Source of the DNA: Heterobasidion occidentale | Lineage: Eukaryota; Basidiomycota; Agaricomycetes; Russulales; Bondarzewiaceae | Length of the DNA stretch: 64,000 bases | Direction of reading: 5' to 3' | Assembly: GCA_039111635.1 (NCBI GenBank) | Contig: JBCAQO010000008.1 | Location: forward strand, 2,046,001 to 2,110,000 | Shown here: positions 35,730 through 47,700 of the stretch, in pieces | Layout: the number at the start of each line of letters is the position of its first letter | Position numbering within the stretch: position 1 is the stretch's first letter | The notes under the pieces: model-generated | Told to the model about the DNA's origin: nothing | The model's database searches: none | What the model saw: the letters and a program-made list of their open reading frames with translations, nothing else | Position numbers and translations under genes: made by a program

Positions 35730-37915
35730 CTACTGTGCAGACGGTGCCGTCGGCGCTATCCCCACCGACCCGCCCTTCGCCTCCCCAACCACCCCCACGC
35801 CCTCCTCGATCTTGTCGCGCGCCTCGAGAAAGAACATCACGTCCCGCACTGCTCCTCGAGCTCTCCCACGCGCACCTCCAGTGCCGCCTGCCCACGCTCC
35901 GCCGTCTCCGCCCGCGAGCGCGTCGCCTCGAGGTTCCGCAGCAGCCCCGCGCTCACCGCGCGCTCCGCCTCGAGGTCCCGCGCGAGTCGCGTCGCGAGCT
36001 CCGACGCCTTCTCGGCGCGGTGGGAGAGCCGTGCCGCGTCGCGCGCGTACTCGGCCGCGCGCCCTGCCGCCTCGCTTTTTTCCGCCTCGAGCGCGCGGGC
36101 CTGCTCTCTCGCCTGCTGCTTGCGGAGTTCGCGCTCGCGCTCCGCGTCGAGCCGAAGCGCGTCGAGTTGCGCGCGGAGGTCACCAGCTTGGGACTCGAAG
36201 TGCGCACGCTGCGAGTCGAGTTGCGAGCTGAGGAGGTACGAGTACTCGATGCCAATCGCCTCGATCTTCTCTGCGCCCAGCGAATCCGCCGCGCTCGGCG
36301 CCGCCGCCGCCGCTCCCGTTCGCGCGCACCGCCGTGCCCGCGGCCATGCTAGCGCTCGGGAGCTCGACGAGCTTCCCGTCGGCTTTGTTCTGGATAGCCG
36401 GTGCACGTACCCGTCGCCGGCGTAGTCCCATACGCGCTGCGTCTCAAGTTCGAGCGCGTACAGGTGCGTCGTCGCGTCGTAGTGCGCCGCCGCGTGGGCA
36501 CGGCCGTAGCGCCCGCAGCCGATGTTGCCGCAGACGAGGCAGATCCAAAGGTTTGTCGTCGAGGAACAGGAGGCACACGTCGAGAGTCGTCCTGGAGTGG
36601 TGAATGGAAGGGGGGTGGCCGGGGTGGCCGAGGTGGAGGGGTGGGAGGTGCGGAGAGTCTGGGAGTAGCGGCATACGGGACATCTATCTGCTCGTTGAGG
36701 GCCGATATTCTTGATCGTTTGTTATTGAAGGTACGCTCACCGGCTATCTCCCCACTTGCTGAGACACATGCAATGGAACGTGTGCGAGCACGGCACGGTC
36801 ACAAGGCCTGTGACGGCCGAGTCCATGCGCTCCAAGCACACGGGACACGTTGGAAGCTCATGCACAGGCGCCTGCGCCGCGCCGAGGCGCGTGATCGCGA
36901 GGGAGAGCGTATCCTCGGTGCTGAGGCTTACGGACGAGACATGAACGACATGGCAAATCTCAGGCTGTGGAACGTACGAAAGGAGCATATTTAAGCATAT
37001 TGAACGATGTTTGAGAGTGACAAGGCGAGAAAGGAGGGCGAGAAGAGGACTCGCCTCCATCGAGTTGAACGGTTTTCCGTTGTATGCCTCTGCAAACTCG
37101 ACCGCATCCTCAATCTTGCGAAACTTCATCAAGACGAGGGATCGGTTGGGTGCGGAATCTCTGTACGCACACATCGTTGTGTTAGTCCATTGCGGATCTT
37201 ACAACCCGAAATCATATCCCAATCATGTGTGGAAACAGAGCAAAGATGATAAAAAGAGACGAAACGGACGCACCGGATCATCCTCAGATGAGCGAGGCCT
37301 TCTGCTGCGGGAGCGACAAAAGCAAGGAAGTCAGACGGGGTCATCCAGGCGGGGACGGCGAGGACTGCGAGCATGACGCCGTCCGTGTCGGAGTTGTCGA
37401 GCACGATGCGGTTTGCATCTGATGAGGAAGCTCCAGCAGAGCCTTCCGGATCCGTGTCTGTACGAGGGGGATTCTCGGTCTGTGCGCTGCCAGTGTCACG
37501 AAAGACGTGCACGACGCCGTCCGGGAGGTTTGTTGCGCCGGATTTTGTGTGAGGGTGTGGTGCGAAGGTTGCCGTCGCTGTACCTATAGTTGACACACAC
37601 CGAGAGTGCACGGGTTTAATTTGAAACGATGTAGGGAGAATTGGGGGCGCGAAGAGACATACCGCGGGCCTGCTGCGCCCTGTCCTTGCCAGCAATCATG
37701 CTGCTTTCAAAATCGACCCACTCGATCCTGATCTGTCCAAATCTGTAGTCCCTTTGTGGTGGGCTCGAGTTCGCCTGCGCGGGAAGCTTGTGTGCGCTTG
37801 TGCGTGAGCGCGGGTGAGGATGTGCGGGGAGTGGCTGCCAGAGGCTTTTTGGGAGGAAGCTGTCGTGTGTTGGGGATGGATGTTGTACGACGATACGGAC
37901 GTGGTATGTTCGCAT
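35730..37915 (-). CDS. ETP1: BRAP2/ETP1-type RING E3 ubiquitin ligase (frame breaks)
   Basis: Homologue of human BRAP2 (IMP) and yeast Etp1, cytoplasmic proteins with an RRM-like BRAP2 domain, RING-H2 finger, ZnF-UBP and coiled coil. Exons downwards: 37915-37663, 37583-37274, 37160-37055, 36964-36741, 36683-35730; about 616 residues. BRAP2 domain: GVMLAVLAVPAWMTPSDFL, MIRDSAPNRSLVLMKFR, AYNGKPFNSM. RING: CPVCLERMDSAVTGLVTVPC, SHTFHCMCL, CPVCRYSQT. ZnF-UBP: CASCSSTTNLWICLVCGNIG, YGRAHAAAHYDATTHLYALE. C-terminal coiled coil: ERERELRKQQAREQARALEA. Frame breaks lie near 36397 (VHRLIQNKADGK), in the GGC run near 36300-36320, and near 35850; the frame then closes at TAG 35730. Intron 3 has a GC donor. 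Function in ubiquitination or Ras/MAPK regulation is by homology. Confidence 0.9.
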
Positions 37916-38777
37916 GATGCATTCACTGAGAGTTGGACATGATCTTTGAGGACGACGAGGGTGAAATCTCAGATCCCGATCATGAGTCTTGGAGCCCTCG
38001 GCAGCCGCGGCAACCCAGCGCTCGCTTAATTCCCATCCGCAACATGATTTTCTTCGTTCACAATCATACTCGCTTACCGTTCTCGCGTCGCACAATGCAA
38101 GACGCTTCAAGCGCTTCCAGGCTCAAGCGTTGACATCGACGTTTCCTGAAACGACATCTCCGGCCCACAACTACTATCACATCGATCCTAATCGCGATGG
38201 CAATCTTCCGCCGTCTGGGAACCCGACTGGCTGACCATCTCAATCCCGCTTGAGAAACATGCAGAAGATTGAATCTCGTCACTCATTCAGACATGAAGAC
38301 CGGCGGAGATGTCATTTCCGGCGTGGATGTGAGTGGCTGTCTTATCTGCTACTGCGCTTTGTTGTGCCTACCGGTGGGCATTGAGAATGATTAATGATGG
38401 TTATTTAGCTATCTTCTGGCCGACGAAAGCCGTGCATGACGAGCTCGATAGCACGGTCCCTGTCGCGCACTCGTGCGATCTGTTTAGATCACTGCTTGAC
38501 GACGGTCAACGTAGATTTCTACGACTCATCATCTAGCACACACTCCAGTTGACCGCGAATGCGGACCGACTCCGAGTTCTATAGAAGGAATAGTCGATAA
38601 TGCCTCCAATGCGTATTGAAGCTCTCAATATCCTCAACACCAACCGTGGACGACGTACTTGGCTTTGACAAAAGTGTTATTTACTACAGTCACGGAAAAC
38701 TTTCAAAACGCAGGTTATAGGCAACAAGGAATAGGGGAGAACAGGGGTATGGACGAAATGCAACAATGAGCGACAAT
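37916..38777. other. Intergenic, ETP1 promoter side
   Basis: About 860 bases without recognised coding sequence; short ORFs only. Confidence 0.45.
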
Positions 38778-39603
38778 TTAGGAACGATGCACATGCTGAA
38801 GAATAGGCATAATAGTCCCATGCGAAACGAAGCAGAAGCCAAGGAGGACGAGATCGTCGATGATGAGTGTGCTAGTCATGTCCGGCGTGTTGGACGCCTA
38901 CAAACGACGATTCATGGCGAGAAACAAGGCATTTTTCAGCACCTTACACATGACTGCGTATGGGAGTTAACTGACCTGGACCGAGTGGCTATCGGTGAGA
39001 TACTTCTCGACACGAGTTCTGATGGATTTTATCAGGGCCCTTAAGTTTGTGGGTTTGTCCCTAGACCACAATTGCAGTTGGGATTTTTGACTGGCGAGGC
39101 TGTAGCAAGAGATCTGGTAAACGACATCCACACCAAAAAATAAGCATGTTGTTCTGATGATGAGCGCGAGAAGTAGTCTTTACCCATAACTTCACGGTCT
39201 TTCTCCCGTAGAGTGGCGACGGTGAGTCCACGTTCGGGACAGCACTCAAATCCCGATCGAAGGACTGATTCGCGAGGCGCACACCGATATTTTCGTTCCA
39301 GTAGAAAGGTGGCTGAAGGTCCGACATAGCCGACTCCTCCCTCCCTTGACCCCGATACGCGATGAAGGGACGCTGTTCTACAACCCGTCCATAGTTGAGA
39401 TTGACCCACATATCGCAATACACGGTCTGGCTAAGATGCTGGACAAGCCGCACTGCAACATCGAGCGGGAACATGCATCCCAAGTACTGATACTGGAGAT
39501 ATTCGCGAAGTTCCTCCGCGGTCTGAGCAAGATTGAATACACAATGCAGGCTGTCAAATCAGCGGGTGATGCGTACCAGCTCAGGGCGAGATTGAAGAGG
39601 CAT
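38778..39603 (-). CDS. Unnamed family member C (short, one frame conflict)
   Basis: Third member of the family seen at 26730-27572 and 56259-57727. Exons downwards: 39603-39577, 39522-39184, about 39099-38976, 38897-38778. Matching blocks: RGQGREESAMSDL, PPFYWNENIGVRL, YGRKTVKLW, then SQLQLWSRDKPTNLRALIKS, TRVEKYLTDSHSVQ, an intron, LIIDDLVLLGFCFVSHGT and MPILQHVHRS. The last intron falls at the same phase-0 position as in the other two. Between the second and third exon the phases do not agree by one base, so either a base is missing near 39090-39190 or the copy is damaged. Function unknown. Confidence 0.5.
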
Positions 39604-41076
39604 CAGGTCGTAGGTGGCGGAGGTTTGCTCTGAGTCTTTGCGTGATTGGGACTCGTTTTTATAGATCTCATGCGTCGGGACACGACATCATAGAAGCATT
39701 CGATGAAAGTCAGGTTCGGAAAGGGGAAAGAGAATGCGCCGAATGGTCCCATATCAGGCTCTGACAAGGGCTAAGCGCTGAGGACTCTTTCTCGAGCTCG
39801 GCCAGAGGGCAAATAAGGTTCTTGCTTCGCCAGTAACTCCACGCACGGATCCAGGTACAACTCCCAGTGTTGACCATTCCCTGAATCACGGATCGCCCAT
39901 TTGTAACCTTTGAAGATAAATCACAGCTCTTGGGGTCACTTTTATAGGATGTACACCTGTAGGTCCTGGTCATAGGATCAAAGCATGGGTACTGAAATGA
40001 TAATGAAAGATGCCAGATCATTGATAGCGTATTAGGTTATCAATGTCAGTCTGTGAGGGAATATCTGAAACGTTTTGTCTTGTTGAAAGAGGCGGGTAGC
40101 GAAGATGTGGAGGCTTCGAATTCAGCGTGTCGTCTCGTAGTACATTTGATATCGATATTCCTAAAATGGCGCTTCATTCACGGAGCCTAGAAGAAATATG
40201 CTGAGACATACTGCGGCGTATTCTGCATTGCTCTCGGGTTGAGGGGAATGGGGTTTCCTTCATCTGACAACTCTGCTCTAGGATTCAACGCAAAAGTGGC
40301 TGTCGATAGCGATAGAGGCTCTCAGCTGCTTTTAGCAGTCGCCCCCCGATCTTGCATGTGAGAGTATCATGAAAACGACGATTCCAAGGGCGCGAACTGC
40401 GACTGTGAATCCCAGACCATGACACAACATCAGCCGACAAGCCCCACGATAGAAACATAAGAGACTTACCCAGGCGCACCCCTTGGAAAGAAGAACACGA
40501 ACCGAGATTGCCGCGCTGTCTGACTAGATCCATAAGAATAGATCGAAGCTCAGGGCATACAGATGGCATCATTGGTATGAATGGGGATCGACTAGTGCTC
40601 TCGAAGCATTGCCTGTCGCAGCGAGAAATTTTCCGATCGTGTGGGGCGGTGAAGTGGTGGTGAGCTTCACGGATGACCGTTAATATTGACCGCACCGCTC
40701 GAGTCATACCCACCCAGCGGTCGCTGTCTCAGTTCAGTAAGATGAGGTGGCAAAGCCGCAAAGCCGGTTCGCGCTGCGTGGGCGAGATTTCTCCCCCAAA
40801 GCTGGTGAGAATCGGAGTCGAGCATATGAAGGAAAGCTACAGCTAGTCATAATCTGTGATGGGACCCTCCAGTAGACCTAGGACGCTGTGTATCGATGGA
40901 GCGGATCATCCAAGGCGTTGACTGGAATGACAGCGGCCCACCGGCAGTGGACGTTGAAAGTCCGTGGCTGGGAGCGGGTGCAACGAGGCGATTCCCCTTC
41001 AACCTCCGACAGCCTCCGACGTGGTCTCCGGATATCCGTATCTGGGTGCAGGTCCGACCGTGGCTGTTGCAAGCCT
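39604..41076. other. Intergenic, nothing recognised
   Basis: About 1.5 kb upstream of the Nudix gene. The longest ORF (40285-40713, minus, 142 codons) has no recognisable similarity and no splice context that I can defend. Confidence 0.4.
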
Positions 41077-42336
41077 ATGGCCTCCCCTCGCGTCCTCCCC
41101 CACCCCTCTCCCCTCTCCCCGTTCCTCTCTCTCTCCACCCCGTTCACCCGCGCCTCCCTCGCCTCCATCCGCACCGCCCTCGCTGCCTACCCCCCGCCAC
41201 CTGCCGACCCCGCAGAGGCCCACGCAGCCGTCCTCATCCCCCTTTGCAACGTCGCAGGCCAGCCGGGCATTCTTTTTGAGGTCCGCGGAAAGCTCCGCGT
41301 ACACGCCGGCGAGGTCAGGTGAGGTGCGCGCTCTCCTCCTCCGCGACCCCCGTCGTGTTCATCATTTGCACCCGGCATCAGCTTCCCCGGCGGACGCGTC
41401 GATCCAGTTCGTGCACGCCTCTCCACATCTCTACCCTTCACTCACGAACTACCCTCAGACCGACTCTTCCTTCCTCGCCGCCGCACTCCGCGAGACCCAT
41501 GAAGAAGTCGGCATCCCCCCCGCCCAGATCGAGGTCCTCGGCCAAGTCGGCTCCCCACAACTCTCCCTCGGTGGCCTTCGCGTCTGGCCCTTCGTCGTGC
41601 GTCTTTTTCCTGCGCCTAACTTTTCCTCTGATTGCCCCTGCGCGGTGACCAAAGTGGTGGCCGTCGATCGCTTTGGGTCTTGGACGTTGACGTCGATGGA
41701 TTGTCACGGTTGACGACGTCGATGTGATGTTCCATTCCACGACATCAATGATATGATCTGCTCAACGGCAATGATATTGATCACGTTTAAACCTTTGTTT
41801 ACGAGCGCTAGCTGATCTCCACCCTGAAAATAACTCCTGATCAAGCCCCTTCTCCCCCATCATCACAGGGCTTCGTCCACGCGTCCCCCACCTTCACACC
41901 CACCGTGAAACCCGACGATGTCTCCGCCGCTACATCCCCCCCAGACACAGCCTTCCTCCCCTCGCTCCCGCTCTCCACCCTCCGCGTGTCTTCCCCAGAA
42001 GTCGCCCACGCGTTCCACCTCCCGTTCACGGCGATGACCGCCCCCTCCCGCCTCCGCGCCCACCTCTTCCGCGGCGGCCAGCCGTACTGGGCCGTCGGCG
42101 TCGCGGATCTCGTCAGGCGGTTCGGCGTCGGGCCCGCGGCACGGGGCGCGACGGCCGAGGCCGTCGAAAGCGCCGCGGCGGCGGCAGAGACGGCGACAGA
42201 GGCAGAGGCAGAGGCAGAAGCGGGAGGCGCGGACTTGCCGGACGAGGTCGGCGCAGGGCGCGGCGGGCTCGAAGTCTGGGGCCTCACCGGGTGGTACCTC
42301 TCACTCCTGATGCGCGCCCTCGAGATCTACCGCTAG
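41077..42336 (+). CDS. PCD1: Nudix hydrolase, CoA/NADH diphosphatase type
   Basis: Peroxisomal or mitochondrial-type Nudix diphosphatase (yeast Pcd1, human NUDT7/NUDT8 group) that cleaves CoA or its oxidised forms. Exons 41077-41318, 41382-41406, 41459-41596, 41869-42336 give 290 residues in frame. VLIPLCNVAGQPGILFEVRG is followed by the Nudix region spread over the splice sites, SFPGGRVDP joined to TDSSFLAAALRETHEEVGI, where the RETHEEVG core carries the metal-binding glutamates. VLGQVGSPQLSLGGLRVWPFV and a terminal domain with AHAFHLPFTAMTAPSRLR and GLTGWYLSLLMRALEIY follow. An alanine/glutamate-rich low-complexity insert (about residues 235-260) is unusual. The last intron is 272 bases. 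No clear PTS1 is present (ends EIYR). Confidence 0.85.
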
Positions 42337-42922
42337 CGAACCTGTCACCGATAGCTATGTAGTACCTACTGTGCTGCGGCTTGGTTGGCATTGCCTCGCG
42401 AGGAGAAGGCGTTGCGGTGCGCGACAACGCGGTGGACGCACGGCGGCGTGCTTGTGTCGCGCCGGTGGACTGCGTACCACGAACCCTCGCAGGGGTTCCG
42501 GACAGAATATTCACTGATATAGTAGGCACTGCTGTGCGTTCGACGAGAATTCTTTCAAACGTCACGTTTGCGAATGAACATCCTGGACGGTGGACTGACG
42601 GCATGCACAGCGATGCCCATCGAAGGTTCGAACTTTCTATCACATTCGACTCAATACGTCATCGCTTCATAGCCCTGGCTAGTCGATCGGGAGCGCCACC
42701 AAGGCCGCAAAAGCCTGAGGCCTCAAGTTGAGGTTGTGTGATGTGGCAAGAAAGTATACATGACATTGTAAGCACAGCATATAGACGGACAGCGACAGTA
42801 CAGAGACAGGATATACGCGAGAGCGACAACAGGGTTGACCAACAACCCACTGACAATACCACAGCTACACCCACAGCTACACAGCAGCAATTCACAGCCA
42901 GTCTTAGAGCGCTTTGTGCGTC
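42337..42922. other. Intergenic, convergent 3' ends
   Basis: About 590 bases between the Nudix and FunK1 3' ends. A short CAGCTACAC repeat occurs near 42862-42885. No kinase C-lobe was found here on the minus strand. Confidence 0.5.
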
Positions 42923-44701
42923 TCAATCATCAATGCCGATTATGCCCATGGCTGCGAGCATCATGAGCACGTCCTCTTCTTCCGGGATCTTCAGCTCCAA
43001 CTCGGGATCCACACGGATAGGCTTGCTCGAGATCGCATTCCCGTAGTCCAGATCGAACAGCAGGCCTTTGCCGTCCCTTGTCATCGGCATGTTCGCCGGA
43101 TTGATGTCCCCGTGCAGGACCCCCTTGTCGTAATAAACTTGGTGGGCTGGACGAAGCGAGCCGCGGCGCGGCGCGTCGCGTCCGCAGATCAGCACACACA
43201 GCCTGCAGATCATGCATATATGCGTCCGACTCACCTTTGATGGCGTCGAGGAAAGCGCTGGTCATCTCCTTTGTGGATTTGAAGTGCGACAGCGGCCGCA
43301 GGTCGTACCTGAGAATCTCGCGCCGGTGGCGCTGCGCACCGACCTTGCGTTGGCCGCTCTCGCGCGCCGTGCCCGCCCACGGAGCGATGAGGAACTGGTT
43401 CGAGCGCGACCGCTGGACATGGTCCCCGCTCAGCACGTCGTGCCCGCGATCGTACCACGGCACGAACGGGGTCTTCGCCGCCGCATTTTCTTCACGCCAC
43501 CGCGCGCGCATGAGCTGGTACAACTGCGGGATTCCTGGGACGAGGTCGGTGTCGATCATCCACGTGTCTTTCACCCACACGACCTCGCCGCTCGCCAGGT
43601 CCACCGCCGGGCACCTGCGCGTGGCGCTGCCGGCCCACTGCATGAAGGTCAGTCGCTGCGGCAGCACGCCCGCAAGCCGGCGGACCGTCGTCTTGACCTT
43701 GTCGCCCTCCTTCCCCTTCCCCTTGACGTTCTTCCTGGGCACCATGACCCGAAGCTCGACGCACAGGCTCGGGTGCACGCGCAGGCGGTCGGCGGCGGCG
43801 GCGGCGTCGGGCTCGGAGAGTGGCATGACGCTCGGGTCGCGCCCGCGCGCGACGCCGGATGCGTGCGCAAATCGCCAGAAAAAGTCGACCAGCGGCCGCG
43901 GCGCGCGCGCAAAGTCGAACTTGGCGGACACAACGCAGCCCGCGTGGTCCCAGCGCAGCAGCCGCGCGTGCGCGTCGAGCACGCAGACGGAGAAGAACGC
44001 GGTGCGGAACGCGAACCCGAGCGCGGCGACGGCCTCCGCGATCAGCCGCCCGCGGGCGTACGCGACGGGCTCCGCGGCGACCTCAAAGTGGGTGCCGGGC
44101 GCGTCGGAGAACGGGTCGCGCGCGGTGGGGAAGAACTGCACGCCGAGCTCGATGTCGGCCCAGCGGAGTGGGCCTACGGCAGGCTGGAGGGAGGGGATTG
44201 TGGGTGGCGCGTCCGCTTTATATACAGAGATGTGGGGGCCGGGCATGGACCGATGGTGGCGATCGCGTTCGTGATTGGTGTCAGTGAGGACAAGATTAGG
44301 GCAGAGACCGTGTTTTCGCAGCACATCGATCTAGAAGTAGCAAGGGCCGTGGGATCAGCATTCACAGTGGAGAGAAAGCGCCAGGCGCGGCGTACGAAGA
44401 GGGCGTGTGGTTCCCCGTTGAGAATGAACATGTCGTCGAAGATTCTGTCCGTCGGCGCGCATGGCGAGGGCGGCAGATCAGCAGGTGGGGGCAAGAACTT
44501 GTTCAGAAACTCATCGACGGGCATAGGGCCCACGAAGCGATTAGCCATCGCCTCGTTGGCGAGTTCAAGGTAATACGAATCGTTGTTCGCCAAAGACGTC
44601 GTCGTCTTGGGAGGCGTGAACGCACTGGTCTTGGGCGTGTTGATTGTCGGGGCTGCCGACGTCGGCGGATCGACAACATTTGGAGAGGGCGAGCGCGACA
44701 T
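42923..44701 (-). CDS. FunK1-type protein kinase, C-lobe absent
   Basis: Fungal-specific FunK1 kinase-like protein, an expanded family in mushroom-forming fungi. Exons downwards: 44701-44366, 44330-43235, 43146-42923; 551 residues, in frame. The N-terminal part has SYYLELANEAMANRFVGPMP, KHGLCPNLVLTDTNHERD, HISVYKADAPP and WADIELGVQFF. The kinase core shows GEVVWVKDTWMID, LRPLSHFKSTKEMTSAFLDA, a catalytic loop LHGDINPANM and a DFG-like FDLDYGN. After that motif the protein runs only about 40 residues to a stop, with no activation segment or C-lobe. The loop has HGD where HRD is usual. The first intron is only 35 bases. It may be a pseudokinase, a truncated copy or a subfamily feature. Confidence 0.85.
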
Positions 44702-47700
44702 CGAGCTAGGATTTCAACCACTGGATAGGAGATTATCAAGAGAATGAGGAACCATTCGCGGCCGTCTAGACTTTATACGAAACATCGAGGATGTGCCACT
44801 GTGGCCTTTGTCTAGCTTTGTCTAGATCGGCGCGTCCCACGCCTCGTCTTCAAAGTTCGCACAGCGCAACTCCGATTCCTGAGTCAAAGCTGCCTCGAAA
44901 TCGCCCTCAGATCTCCTCTTGTCAAACAGTTATCTCGGCCACCCTTTGACACTCTTGGACCATATCCAGTTTTTACTCCTAAGATTCATTTCATGCAAGG
45001 TAATCTTATTTTTCGACGCTCCCATTGCTCTTTCATGAGAGCCGGCCGAGACTTGAACGTTTGAACATTAACAGAGGACACTACTCCTCAAAGCCTGCAG
45101 CCTTCAATCCCGTCATCAGACGAATTTACGATTTTCCCCAGAGGGAAATGGGAAGATCAGATCATTCGATGAAAAGCAATGCTGGATCATGATTCCGACG
45201 TTGCACTCCGAGGATGTGTTTACTTGACTTGCAATCCGAAAATTGGCGAGGGGCGGCGCGAGATCGCCCGCTATCTGATTGAATGGCGAAGTACCGCCGC
45301 GACGAGAAGATTTGCTACATTACTGTATTCGCCGCTCGTACGGTGGCCTTAAAAAAGGTAAGTCTCCACGGTGGATCGCCATCAGAAAATCAGAACATCT
45401 CAGACACGGTCACGTTGCCCCTTATCCTGTGTAGCTCGTTCAAGATGCCTATTTGGGACTTTGCTCCTGTGTTGCGTTTATGCGTGTACTGATTCTGATG
45501 CCACCTACGACGTCTGAGCCTGAACGTGCTGTGCTTGAGGGCTGCACGAGTACGAAGAGCTTGTCGATCGGAGCATGTCGTGAACGATACGTACGCGCCT
45601 GACCGCCGCACGTTTCCGATTTCTTGACGGCTTGCTATTTGAAAAAGTGACTGGGGGTCTCCAGCAGAATGGGCCGTCAAAAGTGAGACAAAATTAGCCT
45701 CCATGCTGTTCTGATGGTAGCAGAGGAATAGAGAAAACGAGCGGATCCGGGCCGGGTGCGGTCTACAAAGGGCATGCACAACACGTTTATAATGAGACGG
45801 CCAGAGGGAATCGAAAGCCGCGGAGCGCACTGGGATAACATATCCTTCGCTTCGGAGGTTAAGTACAGGCCCTTGTCAAAACTAGAGTCTCCAGCAAGGC
45901 AGTCAGATCATAATTCGTTGTGGTCGAGAAATGCTACCTAGTAAAATAGGCGTCCCAGAGCGTGCGATCAGCGAGTGACGCTCAGTAAAGTTCTGTCTCT
46001 GAATCACGAAGCTCGAAAGTGACGAGAGGCGTACATACACATACTCACAATCGATCCTTTGCGGCACTTGGGGATACTGGACACGGATCGGAAGAGCTGC
46101 CACCCGGAAATGAACCCGTACCGCAGACTGCTTGCCGTGGCAAGCTCGTTCAATAGAGTGGCTAGGCTGGATGGTGGAATCATTCAATGGCGCCCAACGG
46201 CACCATCCGACAGGTCGTGATCAGGGCAATTGCCGAGCGAACAGGCTTGCGCCTGGGCGGATCCCATCGGAAGATATGTGCACCCTCAGCTCGGTCTCCC
46301 CCGAACCCATGCAACGGCAGACACGACAGCATCAGAAGGCAGACCCACAACCGCAGGCGGGCGTTTCACTCTGACGCCGCGGACCAACTGGTAATTGAGT
46401 GTGGCCGTTGGTCGAATCGACGACAAGACCCCCACGGAGGGTCCTGCAGCCACGTCCATCGGATCCAGGCGCGATATCGGAACGTCGTTATGCACGACTG
46501 ATGTTCTTTTGATGCCCACATCTCCTTGGTGACTTCAGTGAATCGAGGAAACGTGTCCGGACCCTACTCAAGGGATGCCAATCGGAGCCCACGCAAGCGA
46601 GGCCACGCATCCAAGCATCCAAACCCGGTCACGCGTGCATCAGAAAGCGACAAAGAAGCCCCCCGCCCCTCACATCAGAAACCACTACGGGCATTGCACG
46701 TATTGGCGACCTCGCGAAGCCCAAGCATAGCACTAGGGAGTCGAGGAGGGCACGAACGCCGGTCTCGGAGGCTTGTGAACGACTTGAATTGATCAACGCA
46801 GATGCGACCGCGTGCACAAATGCGGAATTTGATGGTGGAGATGAATCTTCGAGGGATGACAGAAAGTCGATCGTCATCCCTGATTTAATTTCACAGCACT
46901 ACGCCTGCCCTAGGTGCGAGTAACGGAGACGAGAGACGAGGGGTGAGTTGTAAGCGACTGAAAGCAGACCTGTGTATGGCAGTGCAGTCCGTCCCAGTGG
47001 ATACAAGCAACCCCCCTAGACTCATCAGAATTCAAGCGTCGCATATCGGATAGACCAAAATGGCTTTGAGGTAGCCGGATATGCCTGCGGGCAAAAAACT
47101 GTACGAGAGCGAGTCCATTATAGCACTGTATATACCATTGCGAATCGACATTGATTAGCGCAGCATGATATTCGGGTATGGAAGACAAAGTCACCATAGG
47201 TGGATGGCCGTCGTCACCCGCGGGTGGCACCGAAGCTGAGCATAAATCGTCCCGAAATCCGATCTATGAAGATAGAAGATGATGTCGCCCACAGGCAGAA
47301 CCCGTGTCCATACGTCTGGAGTTAGCTGCGTCATTGCAGGCTCAAAAACACCGAGATCAATGCTCGGGTGAGACCGCTGCGGAGAGAAGGATCAAACGCG
47401 GACGTGGACGACCATCCTAGCGGCTGAAACATTTGCATTCAATGGTCCAGAGAGTCGACAAGAAATGGAGAGGGCTTGAGAGCGAAGTTCCAAGATCAAT
47501 ATCATCTGCAAGCCGCGAACCAGCCACCTGTTCGGAACCGGCCCGTCGCTCCGGACATTTCTCCGAAAATAAGTCGAGCGCACGGTTGCGCAGACCGTCT
47601 AAGAAATGACTAGGCCGTCCTGGTCAAATCTTCCAAGAGCAAGATGTCGATCACGCCGAGATCGAGTCTGCATAGTAGTTTCACGACTTCGTGGGCGTTG

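Noticed and set aside
35585..36425. Long plus-strand ORFs opposite the ETP1 C-terminus
   Set aside because: Arg/Ser- or Pro-rich shadows of the coiled-coil exon; no family pattern.
38766..39044. Plus-strand ORF of 92 codons
   Set aside because: It is antisense to the C-terminal exons of family member C, whose protein pattern and splice sites are better supported.
40285..40713. 142-codon minus-strand ORF
   Set aside because: No recognisable domain, no flanking exons; left unannotated.
43212..44573. 453-codon plus-strand ORF opposite the FunK1 gene
   Set aside because: Shadow of a GC-rich coding exon; the minus strand shows kinase motifs and splice sites.
45040..45070. tRNA-like T-loop on the minus strand (reverse of gagacttgaac)
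   Set aside because: The flanking bases do not pair as a T stem, and no matching D or anticodon arm or acceptor stem was found.
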